This document shows positions 23,765-34,899 of a DNA stretch of 64,000 bases, piece after piece. This DNA is from Cryptomeria japonica. Lineage: Eukaryota > Streptophyta > Pinopsida > Cupressales > Cupressaceae. Position numbers and translations under genes: made by a program. Each line of letters starts with the position of its first letter. The stretch's first letter is position 1. Below the pieces are notes generated by a model. The model did no database searches. It saw only the letters and a list, made by a program, of their open reading frames with translations, and was not told the DNA's origin. The DNA lies in contig NC_081413.1 in assembly GCF_030272615.1 (NCBI RefSeq), forward strand, positions 561,104,445 through 561,168,444, written 5' to 3'.

Positions 23765-24147
23765 AGTTTCATTAATATGATAATCGACACCATAAGCCCT
23801 AAGACTCCCTTTTTTCCATCCATTAACAATCGCCTCTCATTATGCTTATCTATTCTTATCCCCTCTCATTATGCTCCTGGTTGCCAAATAATAGGAGGTC
23901 ACTATCACCAACCAGTCATAGAAAATGAGCCACGCCCAAAGGATATCAAAACAGTAGCAAAAAAGCCACACAATTGGATGGGAAAACTAGATGCCGAGGA
24001 GGTTTCTATAATTTTGATTAGGGAAAACAAGAAAGAATTGTTTCTCTATCAACTCAATCATGTCATGATGAGGGGTCATTGATGAACACAGTAATTGTTA
24101 TGTGCTAGATCACACATATTTTTGGGGAAAGAATACCTGCTACTCCA

Positions 24148-24560
24148 CTAGTTGGTTGCCATGTATCCCACCGCTAGATTGGCTAGTAGATCTACTGCCT
24201 TATTGCCTTCTCGGTATATGTGCAATATTTTGAAATCTATCAGATCATTAATTATATTTTGGCAATCCTTGATCAAGCTGGCAATCATCCAAATAGGATC
24301 TGTGCAACCACTCAAACAATTGATAGTGTTTAGCGACTTGGACTCCATCCACACCTTAGTAAACCCCTCTCTTTTAGTCATGTGTAGCCCGATGTGGGTA
24401 GCACTAGCTTCCATGTACTGGTTAGTCTAGGTGCCCAGGGGGAGCGCCACTATGAAAACTAGTAGACCAGAGTGATTCCTAGCAACTCCCTTGCACCCCA
24501 CCGACCTAGGATTTCCTTTAGATGCCCCGTCTACATTGATTTTGATCAAGCCCAAAGGGG
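24148..24560 (-). pseudogene. LINE A RNase H domain
   Basis: C-terminal RNase HI-like domain of ORF2, as found in many plant L1 elements. It shows INVDGASKGNP (first Asp), MEASATHIGLHMTKREG (Glu), VWMESKSLNTINCL (where an Asp is expected, ESKS is seen) and HIYREGNKAVDLLANLA (final Asp). One stop occurs near 24430. The domain is in a different frame from the RT pieces upstream. Confidence 0.8.
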
Positions 24561-24849
24561 GAGGATGCCAAACAACATTTTTTCTGCACTGCTTTGTTTT
24601 GTGGATAGGGTTGGCAATATTCCAATCAATTTTCCACCGATTGATAGTATTCTAATCCTCCTAGAGGGTAGGAATGGGGGATTCATTCTTTCTACTGGGG
24701 CAAGCATGAAGAAAGTTCTCTTTGATAGCATTGTGTATTCTAATAGCCACAACAAAAGGAGGAGAATCCAAGTCCCTGAAGACTCTATTATTTATTTTTC
24801 GCTAGATGCCCTAAGCAATATGAGGAAGAGAAAGGTTCCAAAGAACACC

Positions 24850-27650
24850 TAAGGCCTGATTATTAGAAGGGCATTTCCATTCAAACCACATTCACTGAGT
24901 AGAAGCAGGGAGACCCAGGCAATGTTCCAAATGTTAAGGAAGTGGTTTGAGATATCTTTGGAATAGGCATAATGTAGCAAAAGATGGCCAACATTTTCCT
25001 CTGCCTCTTTATAGAGAAAATATCTGTTAGGGAGAGGAATACCTCTTCTGTAAATATTATTGATGGTAGATATCTTGCCCTATATAAAAAACCATAAGAA
25101 GATGTGAATTTTAGGAATCAAGAGATTGTTCCACATAACTGCCTAGTAGGTGGGGCGGAAAAGGATCTAGAGATGAACTTATAGGCATCAGCAACTTTGA
25201 ACTTCCAAGAAGAGGAGGAGTTCCAGAACACTTCATCCCCCCCTTTAGAGCAGGGGATGTCAATGCAATTCAACGAAGCTAGCATAGCTCTCAGGTCATT
25301 ATCAATAGAAGAGAGGTCCAACCATTCTCCATTTTTAATGTAAACAGCCACCCAAGTGCCAATTTTTCTGAGGCATAATTCTTTATAGGGGGGAGCCCAA
25401 ATAGAGGCTGATAGGGGGCCCTCACCAATCCACCAGTCATCCCAAAACTTGATTCTATTACCATTACCAAGCATCCATCTCCAACCATACAAGATAACTT
25501 TGGAGGAGCCAAAGAAATTTCTCCAGAAATCAGAGACCTCATTGGGGAGCTCATAAGTTTCCAGAGTGTTTTAGATATCAAGGATGTGATACTTAAGTTT
25601 TAATATATCAGCCCATTCATTAGTGTCCTTAAGACATCTCCATAGGGGATTGGACATCAGGGATTTATTGAAGTCTCTCAAATTATAGATATCCAGGCCT
25701 CCCATGAGTTTGGGCAAGTAGTCTTGATTCCAAGCCACAAGGTGTAATCTATTTTTGGATTCAGTTCCAGTCCATAAATTTTTTATTTGAATTCTTTCCA
25801 CTTTGTCCGCAATTTTGGTTGGGATTTTGAAAAGACTCATAGAATAAACCAGAAGGCTCTGAAGAGAGGCGTTAAGCAGTTGGAGCTTGCCCCGCTTGTC
25901 TTAGCAAGGTGCATTTCAATCCAGCCAGTTTGTTCTAGAATTTGTCTATAAGATTCACCCAAAAGGAGTTAGCAGTCGGGCCCTAGCATAGACGAAGGCC
26001 CAGATAGTAATCAGACAAAGTTCCAATTTTGTATCCAATAATCAAGGCAATTTTAGCTTTCCTGTGCTCAAGGGAGTTAAAGAAGAAGATGGAGCTTTTA
26101 GCTAGGATAATTTTTTTCCCCGAACCATGTTCATAAAAATTCAGAGTTGTTTTTAATTTCTTGGCTTCTTTGATCAAACCTTCCCCATCAAGAGAGTGTC
26201 GTCCACAAATTGTTGATGAGAGAAAGTGGGTGCCTGAGGGGAGGGTCAAAGCCCCATAATATTTCCCTTTCTGACTTCCCTCTAAATTATTCTGCTAAGA
26301 GCCTTTCTCATCAGAATGAAAAGGGAAAAGGATAGAGGATCCCCTTGATGAATGCCCCTAGACCTAGAGAAAAAACTAGAGGGAAATCCATTAATCAACA
26401 TAGAGAATTTAGGGGTGGAAACACATTGCTCAATAATCTGGATGAAGTTATCTTTGAATCCAAAGGCCCTAAGGATTTTGGGAAGGAAGTACCAATTAAC
26501 TCTATCAAAATCTTTCAATAAGTCAAGGTTCAGGAGAAAAAAAAAAATTTTAATAATAGAAAGGGAGTGGATGTTCTCATGAACCACAATAGCAAAATCC
26601 AGGATCTACCTCCTAGGTACTAACCCATTTTGATGCTTAGAGATTAAGGAGGAAATGAAAAGATTAAGCTTGTGCACAAGAATCTTGGTGAAAATTTAAT
26701 AAATAGAATTGCAAATGCTAATAGGTCTAAAATCCGGAAAAGAGTAGGCATCGGGTTTCTTTGGGATGAGAACTAGGAAGGTGGCATTTAGCTCCTTCAA
26801 GAGGGAGCAAGATCCAAAATATTATTGAGAAGCAGTGACCACATCAGTACAAATAATATGCCAAAAGTTTTGAAAGAAAAAAAGATGGAAGCCATCAGGT
26901 CCGGGGATCTTGTTACCTTTAAAAGAGAAAACAACATTTCAAACTTCTTCAAGGGAGGGGGTTCTAGTACTCTCCAAGTTCATGTCCCTAGAGATGATGG
27001 AGGAAAGTTCCTACAGGATTTCAAGCTGAGCTGAAGGATCTAGGGGATCATCCATGGAGAGGAGATTGGAGACAAAATTGATGGCTTCTTGATAGATCTC
27101 ATCATGCTTATCAACCCATCTTTTCCCAATCTAAATTTTATTTATTCTGTTGGTATCCGTATTCTTAAGAGTCATCATATGAAAGAACTTAGTGTTTTGT
27201 CACTATTTTTGAGCCATGAGGCTCTAGATCTCTACTTCCAATATTCTTCTTCTTTGGAGATAATGTCATGCAATTTTGTCCAAATATCGATTTCTTTATT
27301 CGAGACATCAATATCAAACCCGTAAGCTTGGATATGCTCTTGAACCTCCACAAGTTCTAGTTTGAGCTTCTCTTTAGCTTTGAAGATGTTGCCAAAAATG
27401 GATTTATTCTAGCATTGGATATTAGACTTAACTTTGGAGAACTTCTTTATTATTCCAAACATAGCCATTCCCTGGATATTGATACTCCACCACTCCAAAA
27501 CTTTATCTTGGATTTTTGGGGCCATGAACCACATTTTCTCAAATCTGAAGGGGTACACGTTTTTGCCAGACAATGGGGAGACTGAGAGGAAGATGCGAAA
27601 GTGATTAGATCCAATACGGGCTAAGGCATTGAGTCTATAGGATGCCAACG
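24850..27650 (-). pseudogene. LINE A reverse transcriptase and zf-RVT region
   Basis: The RT region of ORF2, which copies the LINE RNA at the nicked target. Motifs on the minus strand: NKIPGPDGFHLFFFQ near 26930, LDLLKDFDRVNWYFLP near 26520, SRGIHQGDPLSFSLFIL near 26350 and the catalytic FVDDTL near 26205. Then come SLFKIPTKIADKVERIQ, LMGGLDIYNLRDFNKSL and GWRWMLGNGNRIKFWDDWW (25492). A zf-RVT-like tail follows near 25130-24850. Frames change near 26590 and after 25118 and there are many stops. Confidence 0.85.
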
Positions 27651-28281
27651 GGAGCCAATCTAGAGAAATAAGGACCCTGTCAAGCTTGAACTAAACGAGA
27701 TCCTCCCCATTGTGTCTATTGGACTAGGTGAATTTAGCCCCAATGAGATCAAGATCTAAAAGGTTCAAAGAGTTGATCGTGTCAGCCAAGTCTTGTCTAC
27801 TATCAATAGAAATTTGCAAACCACCAGATTTTTCCAAATTAGAAAGAGGGGTATTGAAATCATCTAGAAGGATCCATTTCTCATTAGGGAAGAGATATCA
27901 AGCAAGGAAAATGGAAGACCATATAGATTTCCTAGCGGATCTCCCATTTGGAGCATAGATGTTCGAAATGATCCAGGAGGATCCATCCTTAAGATTAAAG
28001 AATCTAGTAGCAATGTGATTGGGAGAAGAGACGACCACCTTACCACAAATCATTCTAGGATTCAAAATAGTGGCAATACCACTAGAAGAACCATCAGCAT
28101 CCACATAGTGAACACCATAATCTCCAAAAATTGCCAGTTTGAGTTTTTTCACTTTGCTACCAGGCATTTTCTTTTCTTGGACAAGACAAATATTAGGCTT
28201 GTGATCTCTGACTAATTTAGAAAGAAGGTCATGCTTATGGGGGTGATTTAATCCCCTTATATTCCAAGAGATGACCTTCAT
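27600..28281 (-). pseudogene. LINE A ORF2 endonuclease domain (APE type)
   Basis: ORF2 probably starts at the ATG at 28281. The apurinic-endonuclease fold is recognised by SWNIRGLNHPHK, CLVQEKKM (catalytic Glu), SWIISNIYAPNGRS, LLDDFNTPLS (the GDFN motif with D for G) and RIGSNHFRIFL (SDH motif as SNH, an Asp-to-Asn change). It nicks target DNA to prime reverse transcription. It holds one stop near 27900 and others further on, all in the same frame down to 27409. Confidence 0.85.
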
Positions 28282-28289
28282 TTAGCATG

Positions 28290-28595
28290 AGGGGGGGATC
28301 TTATCCCCATTTTTGGTAAAGTTCTCTGGGATCCATCAACAATGGAAACCTAGCTCTCTCTTTCTTTGCTAACTTAATTAGAAGGTCTCCCCAACCCCCT
28401 TGAATCTGATCCACAATCCTCTCTTTGTCTGTTTTTGGTTAGGACCCCCTAGGAGAAGGGGTAATTTGGCCAAAGGGGAGTTCCTTCTTCTGTTTTTGGG
28501 CTTGACCTCAATAAAAGGAGTGGGGTCCTTAGGAAAAGGGGTCAGTCTGGCCATACAACTCAAAAGAGTTATCTATATCAACAATCAACTGAATG
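28290..28595 (-). pseudogene. LINE A ORF1, C-terminal part
   Basis: Removing the gypsy element and one copy of its ggaat target duplication joins this segment in frame to the ORF1 part at 57591-58762. The peptide is Pro/Lys-rich and low in structure (QKQKKELPFGQ, DKERIVDQIQGGWGDLL). It ends at a TAA about 20 bases before the ORF2 start. It contains three in-frame stops. Confidence 0.7.
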
Positions 28596-28600
28596 GGAAT
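28596..28600. other. left target-site duplication (ggaat) of the Tat gypsy element
   Basis: GGAAT precedes the 5' LTR and the same five bases follow the 3' LTR at 57586-57590. The duplication is perfect. Confidence 0.85.
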
Positions 28601-28624
28601 TGTAGAAACCTAAAATTGTCTTGT

Positions 28625-28865
28625 CTAATTAAATAAATGTCTTTATTTATTTAATTATTTTAGCCTAATTCTTCTATTAATTGAATAAATCTTTATTTAT
28701 TTAATTAATTCATTTATCCTCTTCTAGCCTTATTTCTCATTTAAATAAATACATTTATTTATTTAAATTATCCTTTTCTAAATTAAATAAATACTTTTAT
28801 TTATTTAATTGATCATACTTCTTCTATTATTTAAATAAATCTTTATTTATTTAATTAATTCATTA
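28625..28865. repeat. array of AT-rich inverted repeats in the LTR
   Basis: About five units of the form AATTAAATAAA...TTTATTTATTTAATT recur at about 30-60 bp spacing, each able to fold on itself. The 3' LTR has the same array at about 56828-57065. Confidence 0.8.
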
Positions 28866-29022
28866 ACCTTTTCTACCCATGACACATGTCATTCATCTCT
28901 TAATTCCTACACTACCTACCCTCTCATTATTTTCTTATTTCCTCTACCTACCCTCTAATCCTAGTTGACCATTTATCTTTTACAACTCTCAATCTTATCC
29001 CTCCATTTTTTATAGTGTCTTC

Positions 29023-29030
29023 TATATAAG
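29023..29030 (+). promoter_or_regulatory. putative TATA box of the Tat 5' LTR
   Basis: TATATAAG followed about 25-30 bases later by a pyrimidine-rich stretch fits an LTR promoter. The 3' LTR copy is TATGTAAG, a one-base decay. Confidence 0.5.
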
Positions 29031-29383
29031 GAGATGCTTCCTTCATTATTAACCCTAATCAACTGACTCCCCAACTACATTTTCAAATTTTCACATGCAA
29101 TCAAGCCTACTTGCAACCAAATTTTCATTCTTTGTTGAGTTCTTGTGCACAAAATAAAATCTGAGAGAAAATATATCAAGCAAGATCAATGGAGATAGGA
29201 AGAATGGAGATCCAAACCCTGTTGGATATGTGATGGTATAATCTTTGTGATTTTATTTGATTTGCATTTGCCATAGGTAATCTTCATATGTTATGGTGGA
29301 TCTTTGTTGTTATTATGCTAGGGTTTTTGTGGTTGAATCTATTTAGTATTTCAATATTGTTGTTTCTATTTTTACCATAAAAA

Positions 29384-31559
29384 TTTTGGCATGCCCAATG
29401 GGAATCTTGTCCATTTTTCATTTAACATCTTTTGTTGTACATTTTGTGTCCTTGAAGTTGCAGATCCAACATTTCTAACAAAATTTCAATGTTATCGCGT
29501 CTGCATTTGACACTGTTTGATTTTGTAGATTTCAAGGTTGCGTCTCGTTCTTCAAATCACATCTATGGACCTTTCAGATGTGTCTATGTTTGGGAGTTGT
29601 TTCTGTGTTATCTAGGTGCATCTACAAAGGATTTAGGTATGTTTGTGATTTTCTGTTGTGTCTGCGTTAGGTTTAACCATGTATGTGTTTCAAATCTTGG
29701 ATTTTTTAGTTTTGATCCAATTTTGAGGCTTTATTTCGTCATTTTGATTTTAGATCTCATTTATTTCGAGCTAACACCTTGTGATATAGCTAACAAAATT
29801 GGTGCAGCTTGTCTTGGAAGTGAATCATCTTGTCAAAGGCCCCTATTTCACAAAGTCTTTTGGATCTAAAATTTACCTAACTTGTTTTCTTGCAGGAAGG
29901 GGTAATCATTTGAAACAACCCAAACTACTAACAAATCTTTGTTGCAAGATCTTGACAAGGAGTTTTCTTTTGATCTTTATTGTGTTCCTTGTTTTTATAG
30001 ATTACCAAACACTTCAATTGGTGCACTAAAATTGAACCAGTGTCTTTTGTGTCTTGAGAAATAGGCTCTTTTTATTTAATCTCTAGAGGGCTTGTCTCCC
30101 CGTGTGGTCATTAGGACTACTAGTGAGAAGAGAATGACCCAAGTGGTAGTGAGGAAAACCCACCTCTTCCAAACCACTAAAAATAATTGTATCCATGGTG
30201 AAAGCCATGGGTAACATGTACTGATTAGTTCATACCAAAACTATGTCTCCCCATAAACCCATTTGATAAAATTTATTTGATCATTTGTATGACGTAACCC
30301 CTACCAGCTGGGAGCCTTTTGTATTTACAAAATAGAAAGTGTCGCATGTATGGTGACATGAGGGGAAGTGCTTACTAGCACCTTCTTGTTTTAGAAAGCC
30401 AAAATCCTTCTAGTTGTTGGGGCAAGAGGTCAGACCTCTAAAGCGGCCCACACACATATGGTTCTTAGTAGAGATACAAAGTTCTCCATGAGAATTTTTT
30501 GTGGGGACTGGTACTTGGCTTCCCTAGAGAAGTGAGTGCCAAGGGTGGAGCTAGTAGGGTCAAGCATCTAAGTATTCGCTCTGAATAGCGTAGCCTCAGG
30601 GGAAACCCCATGTAGGATTAACAACTAGTGTCCTAGCCAACCATAAGAATTGTGCTTATCATATTTTAAACATTCAAACATTCAAGATCAAACATTAAAA
30701 CATTGTGTCTTTTGTGTCTTCAAGTGTATGCAAAACATTTTTACACCAAAGAACACACTTTTCTTTGAGTCATTTTGAGTCTAAAAACTTACAAACATTG
30801 AGTCTTCATCAACATTGTATCCTCTTATCACAAAAAATAGTCAAACAAATTTAGATTTGGTCCCAACAGCAACTCCACAAATTGGAAAAATTGCACTGAG
30901 TTTCCAAAAATGTGTTTGTGTCTGAAAGAAAAATGTCTGTGTCATTTAATTGGAGCTGTGTCATCGTAAAGAAAATAGCATCCACAAAATCTGAGAAATG
31001 TGTCTGTGCAGTGTTCAACCATGTTTGTGTCTTTTAACCGCATTTGTGAAGTATAGAAGCACGTCTATGTTCAAAATTGAAAAAAATTATAGTCCAGCAA
31101 ATAAGAGCAGTCAGTTTCTGACTTATTGAGCTTCCTAGGTTATCCCTCCGGGGTTTCATGTAGAATTCAGCCTATTTCTAGGTCTCACAAAGTTCATCAT
31201 TGTTTTACACCTTGTATTACATTCACATTTGTCTAAACCTTGAGTCAAAAGGTCACTTACTTGTCCTCATCTTGCTTTGTCAACACTGCATACAACAACA
31301 TTTTGCTAAGTGGTCCCTCATCATGGTCTATCACCTTTGGGTCTCATTTGGTCTTTCTTAGAGTCAAGGTCAACTTACCTCATCAAGAGAAACTATCATC
31401 TCTTTGGAATCCACACCTACTCTACTACATACATACTTGGTCTTACACTTTGGACATTGCAAGTAAACCTCAGATTCATTTACATTCCATCCAACTCTTT
31501 GTCTTTCATACTCTTTCTATCTTCATCTAGTTTCACACATCTTGGTCAAGACCTAGTTC
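29384..31559 (+). other. PBS and long 5' leader of the Tat element
   Basis: The primer-binding site probably lies in TTTTGGCATGCCCAATGGGA at 29384-29403. The following 2.1 kb before gag has no credible frame; small open frames near 29489-30029 look random. Long leaders are usual in Tat/Ogre elements. Confidence 0.6.
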
Positions 31560-32449
31560 ATGGTCGAAACCCATTCCCAAAAATCTAGGAGAGAAGCTAA
31601 AGAGGATCAAGAGTCTGTAAACATGAGTTCCTATGAGTATGACAATGATGTATTTTTCAATTCTGATCATACCACATTACCTGACATGGATGCGTATAGA
31701 AACATTCCAAATGTTGAGAACATGGACACTAGAAACAACAATGATACACATAATGACAATATGGAAAATTTTTCCTTACATTCAGCAGAAGTGGAACACT
31801 CCATCATGGATCCCCATTTTAATAGATTGGTTGAGGAAATCATGAAAAGAGATAGACAATATTTCTTACAAGTGATGGCACAAAGTGGAACCAAGATACC
31901 TCATGATTTCGATATGTCTCAAATAATGGAACATCGACCTTTGCAACAACATCACCTTAGCATGGATCAAAGGAGGCCTAATAGTGGAGGCAAGAGAGGA
32001 CCACATATGGTTCCCGAATCACCATCATCTTTATTTCAAAAATCTGAGGTCCCACATACACATGGTCAAGCATATGATACTCACCTTGGCAGACCATTAT
32101 GAAAGTCTTATGCTGAAAAATATACTCAATCACATACCAATGCTAAGGACCAACCATCAAATAAATTGGATATCCAAAGGCATGATCAAAATTTGGACAC
32201 AAAGAAACCTCGTGTCAAATTTGGGGGCAATACATTAGAACAAACTCATGACATGCCTATAGAGTAAAGTATATATGGACAAAATAGATATTCCATTCCT
32301 CATCATGACTTTATACCAAGTGGCCCTTATACGCAACATCATTATAGACCTCCTCCATATGAACATGTGTGTGATCAATACCATCCATATATGCAACATG
32401 CTCCTCCTCCACCCGGTGGTTCAAGCATGGGGTATGGTCCAAGAAGTTG
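31560..32449 (+). pseudogene. Tat gag, N-terminal segment
   Basis: Starts at the ATG at 31560 (MVETHSQKSRREAKEDQES) and runs in one frame to the insertion point, with stops at 32100 and 32265. It is hydrophilic and low-complexity (Asn/Asp/His-rich, then YMQHAPPPPGGSSMGYG), as in the N-terminus of Tat gags. The gag-pro element inserted after the codons for RSW; the frame resumes at 40364. Confidence 0.8.
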
Positions 32450-32454
32450 GTCTC
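32450..32454. other. left target-site duplication of the inner gag-pro element
   Basis: GTCTC here and GTTTC at 40359-40363 differ by one transition. Confidence 0.75.
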
Positions 32455-32626
32455 TGTAGCGTCCTAAAATTGCGACACTTGCAATTTCGACTACATTTCG
32501 GTCTTCACGATGGCGACGCAACACGCAACCTGAATGGAGACCCCAAAACTCGCTCACGACACTGAAAACTGCATTTTTCAAGCACCCTGGCCTGAACCTC
32601 CTTTGCACCCCGCTGTCCTGGAGGTG

Positions 32627-32730
32627 GGACCAGAGCGCCCAGCACCCTGGTCCCTCAGGACCAGGGCGCCCAGCGCCCTGGTCCTCCAGGACCATGGCGC
32701 CCAGTGCCCTGGTCCCTGGGTCCTATTTTG
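32627..32730. repeat. GC-rich hairpin tandem repeat in U3 of the inner LTR
   Basis: Three units of about 31-33 bp. The middle one (32658-32684) is a perfect 12-bp stem, GGACCAGGGCGC / GCGCCCTGGTCC, with a CCA loop. The 3' LTR has the same array at about 39267-39361 with different substitutions. It stands out sharply from the AT-rich surroundings and lies upstream of the TATA box. Confidence 0.85.
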
Positions 32731-32839
32731 GGCCCGGTTTTCTAAGTGATATTGGGTCTTTTTGTGTGCAAATTGGAAAATATACTTCCCTGGTCGGCCT
32801 AAGGTCGGGAAAATCAGTCTATTAGCCCTAAATGACAAG

Positions 32840-32847
32840 TATATAAA
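32840..32847 (+). promoter_or_regulatory. putative TATA box of inner 5' LTR
   Basis: TATATAAA, followed about 25 bp later by a CTCTCTCATTTG stretch. It is conserved at 39480-39487 in the 3' LTR. Confidence 0.6.
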
Positions 32848-33718
32848 CTACATTTTTCTCTCTCATTTGAATAGAACACACATGATGACATAAGCGTGGA
32901 AACTATAGTCAAACATTCAAGCATTCAAGCACTCAAGCAATTGATCATTTCAAGTCTCCATTCAAGGCTAAGTGTTGCATTCAAATCAAGGATTCAACCA
33001 TTGAAGAGGAGATCACTTACTTCATGCTACAACATACTACAACACACAACATCTAAACCTTCGCACATAAGGATACCAACATCCTTAGAACAAGGTATTA
33101 GTACTTGTTTGTCATTACAGTCATTTACATTTACAGCACTTGCTCATTTCTTGGTTAATTCCAAAACTGGGGTTTGACCTAAAGGCAAACCCCTAATCCC
33201 TAACCCCCCATCGTCTTCGCTTTTCTGTGTGTAGGTTACAGGTACGTAGCTGAGATTGAAGATTTGGAATCCTTGTGCAGAGACGAACCGATCCCACTTC
33301 GTTTCGCGGATTTTTCGGAGGACCGTGGCGCCGGGCGCCATCGTCCCGACAACTTTTTCTCAAATTTGCAGGACAGCGCCGTATCGACATTCTACTGCTA
33401 ATTCCAGGTCCACAGCTTCATCCTATAACCTAAACTCAGTTTATAAGCGAATCTTTTATAACTTTCTATGCATTCCTAGCTTAATCAACATTCTTTACAA
33501 AAGAGGGTAGATTTGCTTTCCAAACCCTTGAAATTCATTTAGCATCCAATCCTACATTGTGTGGGATTGGATCTTATGAGTTTCAACCCCTCTTTTGAAT
33601 GTAAAGTCTATCTCCCAAGTGAAAAACCCGTTGAATCCTAGCGAACCTCCCTTCTCTCTCCTTGGAGTTGGAAGAGGGGAGACCAACTAGGGTTCGACCG
33701 CGATTTTTCCACTTTACA

Positions 33719-34899
33719 TTTTGGTGAACCCGACGTGAACATCCTTTCTGATTTTTCATGCTTAGATCTAAAAAAAAAAAAATTGATTACATTTCCATGT
33801 TTGACCTTTTGCAAAATTTTAGAGGTGATTGCATAAAAACCCTAAAATTTCTTTTTAATAATTGAACTTGTGAAATGCTTAATTGTTAATGCTTAATTCA
33901 GATCTGCTTTTCTATTACGAATTATCAATTCATATTTGTGCTTTAATTTTGAAAATTAAGTGGTTAAAAGTCAAAACCCTAATTTTTGAAACCCTCCTAA
34001 TTCAACCTTTGTCTGATAATTTGACCGATCAAAACATCTCCAAATCAGCTGTAACTTTGGATTCTGCAATAAAATCACAATATCTTTCATCCCTGAAAAT
34101 TTGGAAAAAAGTTGCGAGGACCGTGTTGCACTCCGAGCACCATCGTCCCCAACATTTTTTCCAAAATTTCGGGAGCGAGATCTTGCTGTATTTTCCTGCT
34201 AAAATCCAAAATTTTGGCTAATTCTATCAATTATAACACCTTCAAAATTACAGTCAAAGTGGGTCTTGTGATTACTTGGTCTAGGGCTCCTAATCATTCA
34301 AAAATCGTCAAAATCAAAATTTTGTGTCAAGATTGTGTTCTTACTGTCTTAAATCTGAAAAGTGTGTTTTTATTCATTCAAAATTTCAATGCTTTATTCA
34401 AATTCTTGCATTTTGTGGCTTTTGAAATTAAGTGCTTAATTCAAACAACTTTGATTTCCGCTTTCAAAATTGAATTTTGCGTGAAATTGAGTCAATTTTT
34501 GAATTTCAAAACTTGCATTGCTTTTGACATTCCCTCTAAAATCATAAAATTCAAAATTTTAGTTTCCCTCTCTTTTTCAAAATTCAAAATTTTGCATTTT
34601 TTGACAATCTTGATAGGGTTCAATTTTGAGATTGCAACTTTAATTTGGCCTATCTACAGATCGTAAAATCTCTCAATTTTTTCAGATTAGCTCTAAAATC
34701 ATCATACCTTTCATCCCTGCAAATTTCAAAAAAAGTTGCAAGGACCGTGTTGCACTCCGAGCGCCACGGTCCCGAACATTTTTTCCGAAATTTCGGGAGA
34801 CTGTTGTGATTGCATTTAACAGCTTAAATCTGGAAAATTGGCTGATTCTACTGAAAATTGCTACCTCTAAATTCAAAATTTCCTCTTCCTTTCTAGTGC
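33719..34899 (+). other. PBS and leader of inner element
   Basis: TTTTGGTGAACCCGACGTGA directly follows the LTR and is the primer-binding site; I do not assign the tRNA. The leader is non-coding. It contains a phrase repeated near 34081-34200 and 34706-34805 (AGGACCGTGTTGCACTCCGA, then CGTCCC or GGTCCC, and ACATTTTTTCC), also related to GGACCGTGGCGC...CAACTTTTTCTC inside the LTR. Confidence 0.7.

Larger units (their letters stand above)
28601..29383 (+). repeat. 5' LTR of the Tat gypsy element
   Basis: Starts TGTAGAAACCTAAAATTG and matches 56806-57585 over its full length with roughly 50 differences by eye. The first 250 bp are a series of AT-rich hairpins. A TATA-like TATATAAG lies at 29023-29030. 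Confidence 0.88.
32455..33718 (+). repeat. 5' LTR of inner gag-pro element
   Basis: TGTAGCGTCC...ACTTTACA, identical in length to 39095-40358. It holds the GC-rich hairpin array at about 32627-32730 and a TATATAAA box at 32840-32847. Small open frames in it are shadows. Confidence 0.92.

Noticed and set aside
29489-30029. Small ORFs in the Tat leader
   Set aside because: Composition is ordinary AT-rich leader, no family motif, and Tat leaders are non-coding.
32375-32838. Pro/Gly-rich proteins read in the inner LTR
   Set aside because: These frames are produced by the GC-rich hairpin array and appear, shifted, in the other LTR; they are non-coding.
34682-34876. Minus-strand small frame before gag of the inner element
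   Set aside because: It lies in the retroelement leader with no conserved start or motif.
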